Assembly (NCBI GenBank): GCA_036501625.1
Contig: DASXZY010000061.1
Location: 41,690 to 105,689 of the forward strand
Direction of reading: 5' to 3'
DNA length: 64,000 bases
Origin: Palsa-1400 sp036501625
Lineage (GTDB): Bacteria > Verrucomicrobiota > Verrucomicrobiia > Limisphaerales > Palsa-1400
Of this stretch, positions 43,465 to 52,307 are shown piece after piece. The translations under genes were made by a program, and so were the position numbers. The notes below the pieces were generated by a model. The model did not search any database. It saw only the letters and a list, made by a program, of their open reading frames with translations, and had not been told where the DNA came from. Each line of letters starts with the position of its first letter. The stretch's first letter is position 1.

Positions 43465-43494
43465 CCAATACACCCCAGCACCCCCCACAGTCAA
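43465..43494 (-). promoter_or_regulatory. Putative sigma-70-type promoter for the EPS operon
   Basis: Minus strand TTGACT (43489-43494), an 18-bp spacer and TATTGG (43465-43470). The -35 box is good and the -10 box is poor. It is placed about 205 bp before the antiterminator gene and downstream of the protease gene, where an operon promoter is expected. The rest of 43261-43618 shows no gene. Confidence 0.3.
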
Positions 43495-43618
43495 GCCCTA
43501 TTTTTAATCTTTTGGGTGCCTTTAATGTCATTTTTAGGCGGCAAAGCTTGGAATAAAAACTGCTGACAATCCAACAGGCATCTGATGCAAAGCAGGTTGA
43601 GAGCGGTGAATCCGGCGG

Positions 43619-46600
43619 CTATTGAGGCACTTGCAGCACCCGATAGAAATAATTCGAGGAGCCAGCCAGCTCCGGCAAAACCGCAGTTGTGTTGGTCGCC
43701 ACAATCTGCCCGGCAAGGTTCGACCAACCGCCTGAATTCAGTGATGGACGGACTTGTACCTGGTAAGTCGCGCCACGCACCGCGCTCCATTCAACCAGAA
43801 AAGAATTCGACAAAAGCGGCATAATTTGCAGGGTTGCCGGCGCTGGCGGCAGAATTGTCAACGCGCCATCCACGAGCGTTACCTGGTAATTTGGCAGCCG
43901 ACCGCCGGGATCGGCCAGCACGGGTGCGATGGAATACATCCCGCTCGGACTGCCTGGCGCAGCGGCGCAATTGAAACTGGCGGATATATTATCGCCATTT
44001 TGCAAACCGCTCAAGGTTCCGGTGAATACCGGATTCGCTATCCCGTATGCCCGTGTCGCGTTGCTGGCGGTCACGGTCAATAGTCTCGGCGAGATGGCGA
44101 GGCCCACATAATCGGTCACCACGGAATAATCCACCAAGTCAAGCGGAGTGAACAAGGCCGTCAGCACGTTGCTGCCCGCGTTAAGAACAGTCCCAGCGGG
44201 CGGTGCATAAGTGAACTGGCCAGGCAGGATGGCCGAGGCGTTTAGCTGCGCGCCGCTCAAGCCCGTCCCGTAGGTTATAACCGCCGGATTGTTCCACGTT
44301 ATCGAAGGAATGTCCGAGGTGGGGCGAACCGCCGTCACGCTAATATCATCCAATCCAAAATCGCCAGCGTCATCCTCAAATCCGAATTGCAGCGCGGACA
44401 TTGTGCCGGTCGCCCAAACGTTGAATTGAAGGTTCGTCCAGCCGGCATCCAGCACGTTTGTGAGGTCACAGAGTGTATGGCCGGCCCAAGACACCGAAAA
44501 TTCATTCGTGGCCAGCGCATCGGCGGTATTCAACCAGAGAGAAATCACATAAGGCGCTCCAGGGGTCGTGGGAACAACTTGGCTGAGATAACCCACGTCT
44601 CCAAATTCGCCAAGTATCATTCCATATTGCCCGCCACGCACCGCGTTGGTATCTGTCGTCACGAAGTCCAAGACTGGATCGCCGGCCAATGTCCAATTGC
44701 TCGAGCCGCCCGTTTCGAATCCACCATTCTGCACCAACTGGCCAACCATAAAAAGCACCGGCACGCTTTCCGCTGATGCGAACGAATTGTTGGTTATGAC
44801 GAGACTGGCGGAGTACACCCCGGCGAGCAGGTTGGTCGCCGCGGCATTGAGGCTGCAACTTAAGGAGACCGAACCAGAAGGGTTTAATACGCCGCTGGAC
44901 GGGGAGACGTCGAGCCAGGGAGGATTCGACACCAAACTCCAGCTCGCCGAACTTTGGCTGGCGTTGGTCAGTTGAAACGCGATTGCGCTCATGTTAAAGG
45001 GGCCGCCGGGCCGGCCAGCGAACTCGAATCCGCCTGCGGGAGAAAGCGAGAGCGGGTCCGCAATTTGCAGAGAAAAGGCCCGCTGGTGCAAAAGCCCGTT
45101 GCTCAGGTTTGTGATCGTCATTTGCGCCGCATAATTCCCCACAGGAAGATTGTAGGCGTCTGAATTCAAATTGATCGTCACTCTGGCAGTTTGCCCTGGC
45201 TCAAGAGTCCCGCTGGACGGAGAAACCGAAAACCAAGGGGCAACGCATTGCAAACCCCAGTCCAACCCGGCCGGCCCGGCGTTCGTCAATAAATAACTCT
45301 CCCCGGCCGTGTTGAACGGGCCGCCCGCAGGCCCGAAGAAAACCGCCCCCGGCACTGGCAGCATGACCAGCGTGTCTGGCGGCGCGAGCGCGTTGATCAA
45401 ATTGCTGCCGTTGGGGGTGCCCCACCCGCTGCAAAGATCATAGCCTGGCTGGGCAAAAAATGCGTCGGGACTGCCGCTGTTGGTATTGGCCCCGATGATA
45501 ATGTCGTGGAAGTTTGTCAGATAATTTGATCCGGTGCCAATGGCATAAAGCGCGGGGTTTAGAAATCCAACCGGCCCGTTGCCGGACTGGGCCGCCTGCT
45601 CGTTGATCAGCGCGGCAAAGGCCGCCCACAACGGAGCGCCAGCGCTGGTTCCGCTGAATGAGGCATTCTTGCCATTGTTGGCCACCACAAATAATTTGGA
45701 TGAGCACATCGCCACATCCGGCGCATTTCGCCATGTAAAAGAACCCTGGTTGGCAGCCATATTGATTCCCGCCTGCCATGCAGGAATAGGGTAATTGGTG
45801 GTGAATCCCCCTGAACTGTTGTTCCAAACATTTTCCGTCTGCCAAGCGCCTCCATTGGCAGTCACGGACAGCATAGTCCCGCCTACAAGCGTAATATACG
45901 GGTCGCCGAGCGGCGGTGCGAACTGGTCCGAATTCTCCGCGCCGAAATCGCCTGAAGCGCAAAAAAATGACTGCCCTTGCGCGGCGTATTGCTGGAAAAT
46001 CTGATCCTGCACGGCGGGGTCCACCGCGAAAAAATACCACGAGCAACTAATCTGCGCGGCGAGGTCATCCGTCGCAATCCGATTTAAAAGATCATCCACC
46101 GGCGAAAACTGGTTTTCCTCGTAAATGATAATGTTCGATATCCCCGGCGCCAAAGCCATGAGCAATTCCGTGTCCGCAGCGACTTCTTCATTTTGACTGC
46201 CCGGGTTGCCGTTAAAACCATCGATCAGGACGTTTGATAGCGTGACAGCACTTAGGCCCGCTTTATTTGCGTAGGCGGTTATATCGCTTGGATAATAGCC
46301 GTCGAACTCGACGAGCGCCGCCGTCTGGCCCGCCCCCGTGAGAGCGACGCCCGGCGCATACGCTTTCCTGAGGTCCTGCGCGATGTAACCCCCGCCTGGC
46401 CCAGTGCCTCCCGATGGCTGCGCCCCTCCGCTCGGCGGTTCGGGATCAAGCTTCAAATTGGACCGCGCTCCGTAATAATTGTCTAAACCTTCTACCGCCG
46501 AGACCCGCACTCCGGCATCCACGGAAGCAGCCGCATCCGGCGCGTAAAAAGTGCGCGCTTCAGACGGATGCTGATAAAACCGAATGTTCACTCGCAAAGT

Positions 46601-47044
46601 CCGGCGGATATCCGCCACCGACGCGCTGACATCCAGCAGAGTTCGATTCGGATGGATGCCCATGATTTGAAAATGGTTGGATTGGGCGAAATCAATGAGC
46701 GCCTGGTAATCCTTGGCCGCCGGGCCAAATCGTTCCGCGAATTCCGCCGGCTTCAAATATTGGTGAAACTGGGGACTGGCAGGATTATAAATTTCCTGGA
46801 TGAGGCTTGCCAGAGCATCCTTATTGCGCAGCGGCAGGCCGAAGACCAGATTCAGCCGCGCATCATCGGGAACAGACCCAGACGACTGCAGGAGGTTCAC
46901 CGTCGCCGGCACGCGGCTTGGCAAAATCTGCCGTGATCCTGCCTGGCCTGAGGCGGCCGCGCAACATGAACAGAATAAGAGGAATCCAAAAGAAGCCGGC
47001 ACCCATATTCCGGTTAAGGCCGGCGTCGAGTTGAATTGTCGCAT
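43619..47044 (-). CDS. Secreted sedolisin (S53) protease with pro-domain and C-terminal Ig-like domains
   Basis: 1141 aa. A signal peptide (FGFLLFCSCCAAASGQ) is followed by a pro-kumamolisin activation domain (LNLVFGLPLRNKDALASLIQEIYNP ... HQYLKPAEFAERFG). The S53 catalytic domain follows: Glu/Asp in NEEVAADTEL near residue 290, the oxyanion Asp in CASGDFGAE, nucleophile Ser in SFSGTSAGAPLWA near residue 465, and a Ca-binding region at FHDIIIGAN. The second half (about residues 570-1141) holds repeated BACON/Ig-like segments (SPSSGTLEPGQTARVTINL and SPSSGVLNPSGSVSLSC), a carbohydrate-binding-like jelly roll (LVQNGGFETGGSSNW), and MBG-like repeats. Expected to be an extracellular acid-type peptidase. 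Confidence 0.88.
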   Translation of the reverse strand: MRQFNSTPALTGIWVPASFGFLLFCSCCAAASGQAGSRQILPSRVPATVNLLQSSGSVPDDARLNLVFGLPLRNKDALASLIQEIYNPASPQFHQYLKPAEFAERFGPAAKDYQALIDFAQSNHFQIMGIHPNRTLLDVSASVADIRRTLRVNIRFYQHPSEARTFYAPDAAASVDAGVRVSAVEGLDNYYGARSNLKLDPEPPSGGAQPSGGTGPGGGYIAQDLRKAYAPGVALTGAGQTAALVEFDGYYPSDITAYANKAGLSAVTLSNVLIDGFNGNPGSQNEEVAADTELLMALAPGISNIIIYEENQFSPVDDLLNRIATDDLAAQISCSWYFFAVDPAVQDQIFQQYAAQGQSFFCASGDFGAENSDQFAPPLGDPYITLVGGTMLSVTANGGAWQTENVWNNSSGGFTTNYPIPAWQAGINMAANQGSFTWRNAPDVAMCSSKLFVVANNGKNASFSGTSAGAPLWAAFAALINEQAAQSGNGPVGFLNPALYAIGTGSNYLTNFHDIIIGANTNSGSPDAFFAQPGYDLCSGWGTPNGSNLINALAPPDTLVMLPVPGAVFFGPAGGPFNTAGESYLLTNAGPAGLDWGLQCVAPWFSVSPSSGTLEPGQTARVTINLNSDAYNLPVGNYAAQMTITNLSNGLLHQRAFSLQIADPLSLSPAGGFEFAGRPGGPFNMSAIAFQLTNASQSSASWSLVSNPPWLDVSPSSGVLNPSGSVSLSCSLNAAATNLLAGVYSASLVITNNSFASAESVPVLFMVGQLVQNGGFETGGSSNWTLAGDPVLDFVTTDTNAVRGGQYGMILGEFGDVGYLSQVVPTTPGAPYVISLWLNTADALATNEFSVSWAGHTLCDLTNVLDAGWTNLQFNVWATGTMSALQFGFEDDAGDFGLDDISVTAVRPTSDIPSITWNNPAVITYGTGLSGAQLNASAILPGQFTYAPPAGTVLNAGSNVLTALFTPLDLVDYSVVTDYVGLAISPRLLTVTASNATRAYGIANPVFTGTLSGLQNGDNISASFNCAAAPGSPSGMYSIAPVLADPGGRLPNYQVTLVDGALTILPPAPATLQIMPLLSNSFLVEWSAVRGATYQVQVRPSLNSGGWSNLAGQIVATNTTAVLPELAGSSNYFYRVLQVPQ

Positions 47045-47140
47045 GAAGAATTATTTCAGTTTTGGAGTGGTTCGCAAGAAAAAGAGAGGCGGAACAAAAA
47101 TTGTCCCGACTCTCGAATTAAGAACTTGCTGGACTGTCGA

Positions 47141-47878
47141 TTAGGAGCGCTTGCCGAACTTGGAGCGAATCGCAACCAAGCCCAACAGTGCGGATCCAAC
47201 CATGCTCGCCGTCGTTCCGCCGTCCGGCACGAAGGGAGTGAATGAAGCCGTCGCTTGCATGGCCACCTTTTGGGGCGTAATCGACCCGGTGGTGCCGCCA
47301 AACAGCATCACTTCGGTGATATAATCCGCAGAGCCGTTAATCGGGAAATCCACGTTTTGGTCGCTGGAGGCGATCGTGGTCGGCAACGTCCATTTGCCCA
47401 TCAGGGTGCTCGCAGCCTCATAAGTCGCCAAGGCGCTCAGAGTGCTTCCGCTATACATCGAGTTGGCATTGTAATAGCCGCTGATTGTAGCCGTAAGCGA
47501 ATTGCCGCCGGCATCACTGGCGCCGAAGGTATAGTGTCCAGGGCTGCCCAAGTTGTAAGGGCCGCTGCTATAGACAACTTCCAAGCCGTGGGTTTGGGTG
47601 GTGTTGCCGTTGATGTTGTCGGTCAGCGTCACGTTGAACGCACCGGACTCGGCGCCGGAAGCAATATCAACGGACCAGCTCCCGACAGAGCCAACGAAAA
47701 GGGCGCCGTCGCCTGACACGCCATAGTAATTGGCCCCATGGGTCATGATCGCGCCGGTCACGTTAATTGTCGTGCTGCCGGAAATCAATTCCATGAAGGC
47801 ATCGGCCTTCGCCACTGACGCACTCATCACAAGTGCTCCTGTCAGTGCCATTCCCATCATTAAGGTTTTTGTCTTCAT
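47141..47878 (-). CDS. VPDSG-CTERM sorting-domain secreted protein
   Basis: The start at 47878 (MKTKTLMMGMALTG) gives 245 aa with a signal peptide ending near SVAKADA. The middle is a beta-rich, Gly/Ser/Thr-rich, low-charge domain of no recognised function. The C-terminus VPDGGTTAS, then a hydrophobic segment (MVGSALLGLVAI), then RSKFGKRS follows the tripartite VPDSG-CTERM signal, with Gly in place of the Ser. Such signals are processed by exosortase-type enzymes in bacteria that make EPS. No exosortase gene is in the window. A sigma-54 promoter sits about 75 bp upstream. Confidence 0.82.
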   Translation of the reverse strand: MKTKTLMMGMALTGALVMSASVAKADAFMELISGSTTINVTGAIMTHGANYYGVSGDGALFVGSVGSWSVDIASGAESGAFNVTLTDNINGNTTQTHGLEVVYSSGPYNLGSPGHYTFGASDAGGNSLTATISGYYNANSMYSGSTLSALATYEAASTLMGKWTLPTTIASSDQNVDFPINGSADYITEVMLFGGTTGSITPQKVAMQATASFTPFVPDGGTTASMVGSALLGLVAIRSKFGKRS

Positions 47879-47952
47879 CAATCTTTATCTTCCGTTTGGT
47901 TTTTTATCACACGCTTTGTCGCTCTACCTGAGCGAACCGTCCCTTATCGAAT

Positions 47953-47968
47953 TGCAATCGCCGTGCCA
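47953..47968 (-). promoter_or_regulatory. Sigma-54 (-24/-12) promoter of the VPDSG-CTERM gene
   Basis: Minus strand TGGCACGGCGATTGCA matches the consensus TGGCACG-N4-TTGCA at every defined position. GG and GC are separated by 10 bp as required. The expected transcript start near 47942 leaves a leader of about 64 nt. Activation would need an enhancer-binding protein, such as the PrsR type known from PEP-CTERM systems. Confidence 0.8.
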
Positions 47969-47977
47969 ATTATGGGA

Positions 47978-48023
47978 CAGTTGCGAACAAAAACTGGCAT
48001 ATATGCATAAAGAACTGATAGTT
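47978..48023 (-). promoter_or_regulatory. Possible enhancer-binding sites upstream of the sigma-54 promoter
   Basis: Three short inverted repeats cluster here: CAGTT/AACTG (47978-47996), the palindrome GCATATATGC (47997-48006) and AACT/AGTT (48013-48023). Activator sites are expected upstream of sigma-54 promoters. No specific regulator is assigned. The rest of 48024-48226 shows nothing recognisable. Confidence 0.3.
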
Positions 48024-48226
48024 AGAAGTTTACACTACAGAGTTCCATGCCTATTAGCGCGGCATTTGAAAATCCAGACAGCATGAAGTGTAAAGGTTTC
48101 CGACATCCAAATGCGATCTGTTCCCCCAATTTGGCGCGTAAACAGGCTATTTTAAGCCAGATGTGGTCCCTCGCGAGATTGTGTAAGCTTTTCCGACAAA
48201 AAAGGGCTGATTTTGGCCCCACACGC

Positions 48227-48577
48227 CTACTCGCGCGCCACTTCGTCTCCAACGTTTGCGTCTCCCTCGACGATGTCGGCCACAGTATCGATGTCATGTT
48301 GCGGCCCGCTGATGGTAACCCGGCCGATTTTGAGGCCTTGGTGGCGGACGGTCCAGTGCTGCCCCAAAGGCGGAACGTGCCCTGCCGGGAAACTAATGAC
48401 AACGAAGCGCCCCGCAGTGTTGACCATCTCGACCCGGCCAATTGTTCCCAATTCCGGTGTGACGTAAGTTTTGCCCGCGGGTTTGGTTGCAGGCGGTGGC
48501 TGACGGACTGGCGGTTTGGCGTGGCGGCACCCGGTTATCAACAGCGCGCCGCAAATCAGTCCGATCTCAATTCGCAT
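48227..48577 (-). CDS. Small hypothetical lipoprotein
   Basis: 116 aa. The N-terminus MRIEIGLICGALLITGCRH is a lipoprotein signal with lipobox LITGC (Cys17). A Pro-rich linker follows (PPVRQPPPATKP), then a compact beta-rich domain (GTIGRVEMVNTAGRFVVISFPAG ... LKIGRVTISGPQHD) that ends in acidic residues. Function is unknown, and the domain resembles small RNA-binding-like or barrel folds only loosely. It is transcribed away from the lipase gene at 48715. Confidence 0.65.
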   Translation of the reverse strand: MRIEIGLICGALLITGCRHAKPPVRQPPPATKPAGKTYVTPELGTIGRVEMVNTAGRFVVISFPAGHVPPLGQHWTVRHQGLKIGRVTISGPQHDIDTVADIVEGDANVGDEVARE

Positions 48578-48714
48578 TCTCTAAGTAAATCCGCGCCGCC
48601 CCAATCGTCAAGCTGCCGTGCGAGGCAGTTCATTCATCCTTTACGATTGTCTTGCATCCTGGTCTTCGCGGCAAACAGCTTGTTTATGGATCCTTGAGGC
48701 AATAAAGTGGCATT

Positions 48715-49467
48715 GTGAAATTATTGGCAGCCAGAGACGCCGCAATCACGTTGGCGCTCGGCTTTTGCGCTTTCATCGTTCCCCGCGCGCGCGGCGCCCC
48801 CGCGGTTCCCCGCGAATGCGTTGTCTTGGTGCATGGCTTGGGCCGGACTTCCCTGAGTATGAAACGCGTCCAATGGACGCTCGAATCGGCGGGTTACAAA
48901 GTGGTCAATGCTTCCTACCCATCGCGGCGCTATTCGGTCGAGCGATTGAGCGAGGATTATCTGGCGAAGACTGTAGCAGCCATTCCCGCGGCCACGCCCA
49001 AGGTGCATTTTGTCACCCACTCGCTGGGTGGAATACTGGTGCGTGAATACCTGTCTCATCACGCGATCACCAACTTGGGCCGTGTTGTGATGCTGGCCCC
49101 TCCCAATCACGGCAGCCGGCTGGCCGACACCTTGAAACGAACCGCCGCAGGCCGCTGGATCATGGGACCCGCTGGGTGCGAACTTGGCACGACGGCGCAC
49201 GATGCGCCCCAACGGTTCGGCCTCGTCAATTTTCAACTGGGCATCATCGCGGGTGATCGCTCGCTGAATCCCCTTTTCTCGCGCGCCCTGCAAACGCCGA
49301 ACGATGGCAAAGTGAGCGTGGAAAGCGCCAAGGCCGCCGGAATGGCCGACTTCACTGTGGTGCATTCGAGTCATACCTGGATGGCGTGCCGGGCGGAAAC
49401 CCTGCGCCAAGTATTGGCGTTTTTGCGCGGGGGACATTTCGGGACAGTTCGGCTTGGCGGCGCCTGA
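48715..49467 (+). CDS. Alpha/beta-hydrolase, lipase-like
   Basis: 250 aa starting with GTG at 48715, as no ATG fits before the signal peptide (ITLALGFCAFIVPRARGA). The oxyanion segment is VVLVHGLGRTS, the nucleophile elbow is VTHSLGG (Ser near residue 103), and the C-terminal SSHTWM supplies the catalytic His. It resembles EstA/LipA-type triacylglycerol esterases. It converges with the TPR gene with only 6 bp between the stops, and GGCC-CTCA-GGCC in that gap may form a small shared hairpin. Confidence 0.78.
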   Translation: MKLLAARDAAITLALGFCAFIVPRARGAPAVPRECVVLVHGLGRTSLSMKRVQWTLESAGYKVVNASYPSRRYSVERLSEDYLAKTVAAIPAATPKVHFVTHSLGGILVREYLSHHAITNLGRVVMLAPPNHGSRLADTLKRTAAGRWIMGPAGCELGTTAHDAPQRFGLVNFQLGIIAGDRSLNPLFSRALQTPNDGKVSVESAKAAGMADFTVVHSSHTWMACRAETLRQVLAFLRGGHFGTVRLGGA

Positions 49468-49473
49468 CGGCCC

Positions 49474-50226
49474 TCAGGCCAAAAGGCGGCTCGCTTTCCG
49501 GATCCAAGTCCGGTCCCGTTTGCGTTGGAAGCCAGGGGCATGGCGGTCGTCGTTGATGGCGCCGCGAAATTCGACTTCCGCCAAATTGCGCTGGTTCTTC
49601 GCCAGATATAATTCGCCCAGTTGCACCCGGGCTCGGGCGTAGCTATGGTCTTGAAGCACCCGCTGCCAAACGGCAATCGCGCTGTCGGTTTGACCCAGCG
49701 CCGCCTGCGCTTCAGCGTATGCCATCAAGGAGTAGCCATAGTCGTGCTTGGGATTTTCGAGGCAAACCTCGTAAAGAATCGGACATGCTTCCTCGGCCTT
49801 TTTTTGGCGCAACAGACATTGGCCCAAGTGGGCGCGCGCGTCGATGTCCTTCGGATCGCGCTCCAGCGAAGCGCGGTAGCACGACTCGGCCTGGGCCAGA
49901 TTTCCCTTTTGAAAATAGATGTCGCCCAGTTCCAAATAATGGTGGGGCTTGTCAAGATTATGAATGAGCGCTTCCAATTCCTTGATGCGCCGCCGGCTGC
50001 CGGCCCCGGGAAGCTCGAAGCCGCGGGTGGCCGAGGGCGCGCTCCGATAAACCGTGAAGTAGTACCAAAGCGGCATAAATGGGGGAAAAAGGAAAATCAG
50101 GACAGCCCAAAGCCATTCGGCCTGGCGGATGGCGTCATAGAGCATCCAGAACTGGAATATGACGACCAACCCCATCCACGGATGGCTCCGCAGCCACCAT
50201 AAATAATAATGCAAATCGAAACTCAT
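49474..50226 (-). CDS. TPR-repeat membrane protein
   Basis: The start at 50226 (MSFDLHYYLWWLRSHPW) gives 250 aa. Two N-terminal transmembrane segments (WMGLVVIFQFWMLYDAI and WLWAVLIFLFPPFMPLWYYF) are followed by at least four tetratricopeptide units, for example HYLELGDIYFQKGNLAQAESCYRASLERDPKDIDARAHLGQCL. TPR arrays bind partner proteins. This looks like a membrane-anchored scaffold similar to PspA/YtfN-region proteins, but no precise role can be given. Confidence 0.78.
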   Translation of the reverse strand: MSFDLHYYLWWLRSHPWMGLVVIFQFWMLYDAIRQAEWLWAVLIFLFPPFMPLWYYFTVYRSAPSATRGFELPGAGSRRRIKELEALIHNLDKPHHYLELGDIYFQKGNLAQAESCYRASLERDPKDIDARAHLGQCLLRQKKAEEACPILYEVCLENPKHDYGYSLMAYAEAQAALGQTDSAIAVWQRVLQDHSYARARVQLGELYLAKNQRNLAEVEFRGAINDDRHAPGFQRKRDRTWIRKASRLLA

Positions 50227-50355
50227 TTCCGTTTGAAGCTCGGAAGCAATCAGTTTTTTAGGAACTGGGCCTTTTGATAGCAAAAAGACCTTCGCGCGTC
50301 TCGCTAAATTATTCTGCCTTGGATTTTCGACCGAGGCGGCCTTAAGCTGTGCTCC

Positions 50356-52299
50356 TTGAAAAAACTCTTGATGACGAGGAACGCGCTTCGCGCGGGGGCT
50401 GCGGCTTTGGCTTCCGCGCTTATGTTATCGAACGCGGAGGCAAGGGCGGAAACGATCTGGCTCGACCAATTGGATGTCCACAAAACCGAACAGGATTGGG
50501 GCGCCCCCCGCCGCAACCAGTCGGTCGATGGAAAATCGCTTAAGATTGCCGGAAAGACTTTTGAGCATGGCCTCGGCACGCACGCCAACAGCTCTCTTTG
50601 TGTCGATGTCAACGGCGCGGTTAAATTCAGCGGCAGCGCAGGCTTGGACGACGAGGAATTGACGCAATCGGCGAGCGTTGAGTTTTTTATCTTTGGCAAC
50701 GGCAAAGTGATGTGGCAAAGCGGCGTGATGAAGCCCGGCAATTCGGCAAAGGCATTTGCCCTCGGTCTCCAAGGAATCAAAACCCTCATCTTAAAAGCCA
50801 GCGCTGGTGGCGAGAGCATCAACTTCGATCACGCCGACTGGGTTGACGCGCGGTTTGAATCCGACGGCCCCTCGCCAGTCACCGTCGCCGCGCCGCACGA
50901 GGAGGCCGCAATATTGACTCCGCCTGATCCTCCCCAACCGCGCATCAATGGACCTTCAATCGTGGGCGCGCGGCCCGGTCATCCGTTTTTCTATCACGTG
51001 CCCATCACGGGCGAAGAACCGGTCACCGTATCGGTGGAGAAGCTCCCGGCGGGATTGGATTTCGACGCCGCGCACGGAAACATCGTGGGCACGAGCGGCG
51101 GCGCGGGCGAATACGAAGTGACGCTGCGCGCGGCTAACGCTCGCGGCGCGGCCACCCGGACGTTGAAGATCGTCCTGGGGGACGCCATCACGCTGACCCC
51201 GCCGCTGGGCTGGAACAGTTGGAATTGTTTCGCCAATGCCGTCGATGACGAAAAAATCCGCTCCGCCGCCGATGCCATGGTCAGCAGCGGATTGATCAAT
51301 CATGGCTGGACCTATATTAATATTGACGACTGTTGGGAAGGCAAACGGGACGCCAATGGTTTCATCCAATCCAACAAAAAATTTCCTGACATGAAGGCGC
51401 TGGCTGATTACGTGCATGGCAAGGGATTGAAAATTGGGATTTATTCTTCGCCTGGACCCAAGACCTGCGCCGGTTTCGAGGCAAGCTGGCAGCACGAAGA
51501 GAAGGATGCTGAACAGTACGCCGCCTGGGGATTCGATTATCTGAAGTACGACTGGTGCTCCTATTCGCGGGTCGATGACAAATCGCTCCCCGATCGCCAG
51601 CGGCTGATGAAGCCTTATCAGGTCATGGATGCCGCGCTGCGCAAACAGGATCGCGACATCGTTTTCAGCCTTTGCCAGTACGGCATGGGCAATGTGTGGG
51701 AATGGGGCGCGGAAGTGGGCGGCAATTGCTGGCGCACCACCGGCGATATTAGCGATTCGTGGGGCAGCATGTCCGGCATCGGCTTCAAGCAAAACGGCCA
51801 CGAAAAATGGGCCGGCCCCGGCCACTGGAACGATCCCGACATGATGGTGCTGGGCAAAGTCGGCTGGGGGAATCCGCATCCCACACACCTGACGCCTAAC
51901 GAACAATACACGCATGTGAGCCTTTGGTGCCTGTTGTCGGCGCCGCTCTTAATCGGGGCGGATATGTCGCAACTGGACCCTTTCACCTGCAATCTTCTCG
52001 CCAATGACGAAGTGCTGGCCGTCAATCAGGATGCCGCCGGGCATCAAGCCTCGCGCAAATCGAAAACCGGCGACCTGGAAGTCTGGGCCAAGGACCTCGC
52101 CGATGGCTCCAAGGCGGTCGGCCTTTTTAATCGCGGCGAAGGCGAAGCAGAGGTCACTGCCAAATGGGCAGACCTCGACTTGAACGGCTCCTGCCAAGTG
52201 CGCGATTCATGGCGGCAAAAGGATTTGGGCGCGTTTTCCGATGCCTTCACTGCCACTGTCCCGCGCCATGGCGTCTGCCTGGTGCGGATTTCACACTGA
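50356..52299 (+). CDS. Secreted GH27 alpha-galactosidase with N-terminal NPCBM domain
   Basis: 647 aa if TTG at 50356 is the start. An ATG at 50371 also leaves the signal peptide (LRAGAAALASALMLSNAEARA) intact. Domains: NPCBM carbohydrate-binding (about 32-170; FEHGLGTHANSS), a putative Ig-like domain (about 195-275), then a GH27 barrel from PPLGWNSWNCF. The catalytic Asp is in YLKYDWC near residue 398, with the acid/base Asp in TTGDISDSW near 462, and a C-terminal beta domain follows. It cleaves terminal alpha-galactose (or beta-L-arabinopyranose in some members). It precedes the GH127 gene by 8 bp, so the two form an operon for galactan- or arabinan-containing glycans. Confidence 0.9.
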   Translation: MKKLLMTRNALRAGAAALASALMLSNAEARAETIWLDQLDVHKTEQDWGAPRRNQSVDGKSLKIAGKTFEHGLGTHANSSLCVDVNGAVKFSGSAGLDDEELTQSASVEFFIFGNGKVMWQSGVMKPGNSAKAFALGLQGIKTLILKASAGGESINFDHADWVDARFESDGPSPVTVAAPHEEAAILTPPDPPQPRINGPSIVGARPGHPFFYHVPITGEEPVTVSVEKLPAGLDFDAAHGNIVGTSGGAGEYEVTLRAANARGAATRTLKIVLGDAITLTPPLGWNSWNCFANAVDDEKIRSAADAMVSSGLINHGWTYINIDDCWEGKRDANGFIQSNKKFPDMKALADYVHGKGLKIGIYSSPGPKTCAGFEASWQHEEKDAEQYAAWGFDYLKYDWCSYSRVDDKSLPDRQRLMKPYQVMDAALRKQDRDIVFSLCQYGMGNVWEWGAEVGGNCWRTTGDISDSWGSMSGIGFKQNGHEKWAGPGHWNDPDMMVLGKVGWGNPHPTHLTPNEQYTHVSLWCLLSAPLLIGADMSQLDPFTCNLLANDEVLAVNQDAAGHQASRKSKTGDLEVWAKDLADGSKAVGLFNRGEGEAEVTAKWADLDLNGSCQVRDSWRQKDLGAFSDAFTATVPRHGVCLVRISH

Positions 52300-52307
52300 T
52301 TGATCGC

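Noticed and set aside
48611..48626. CTGCC/GGCAG hairpin between the lipoprotein and lipase genes as a terminator
   Set aside because: It lies between divergent genes and is not followed by a T run on either strand.
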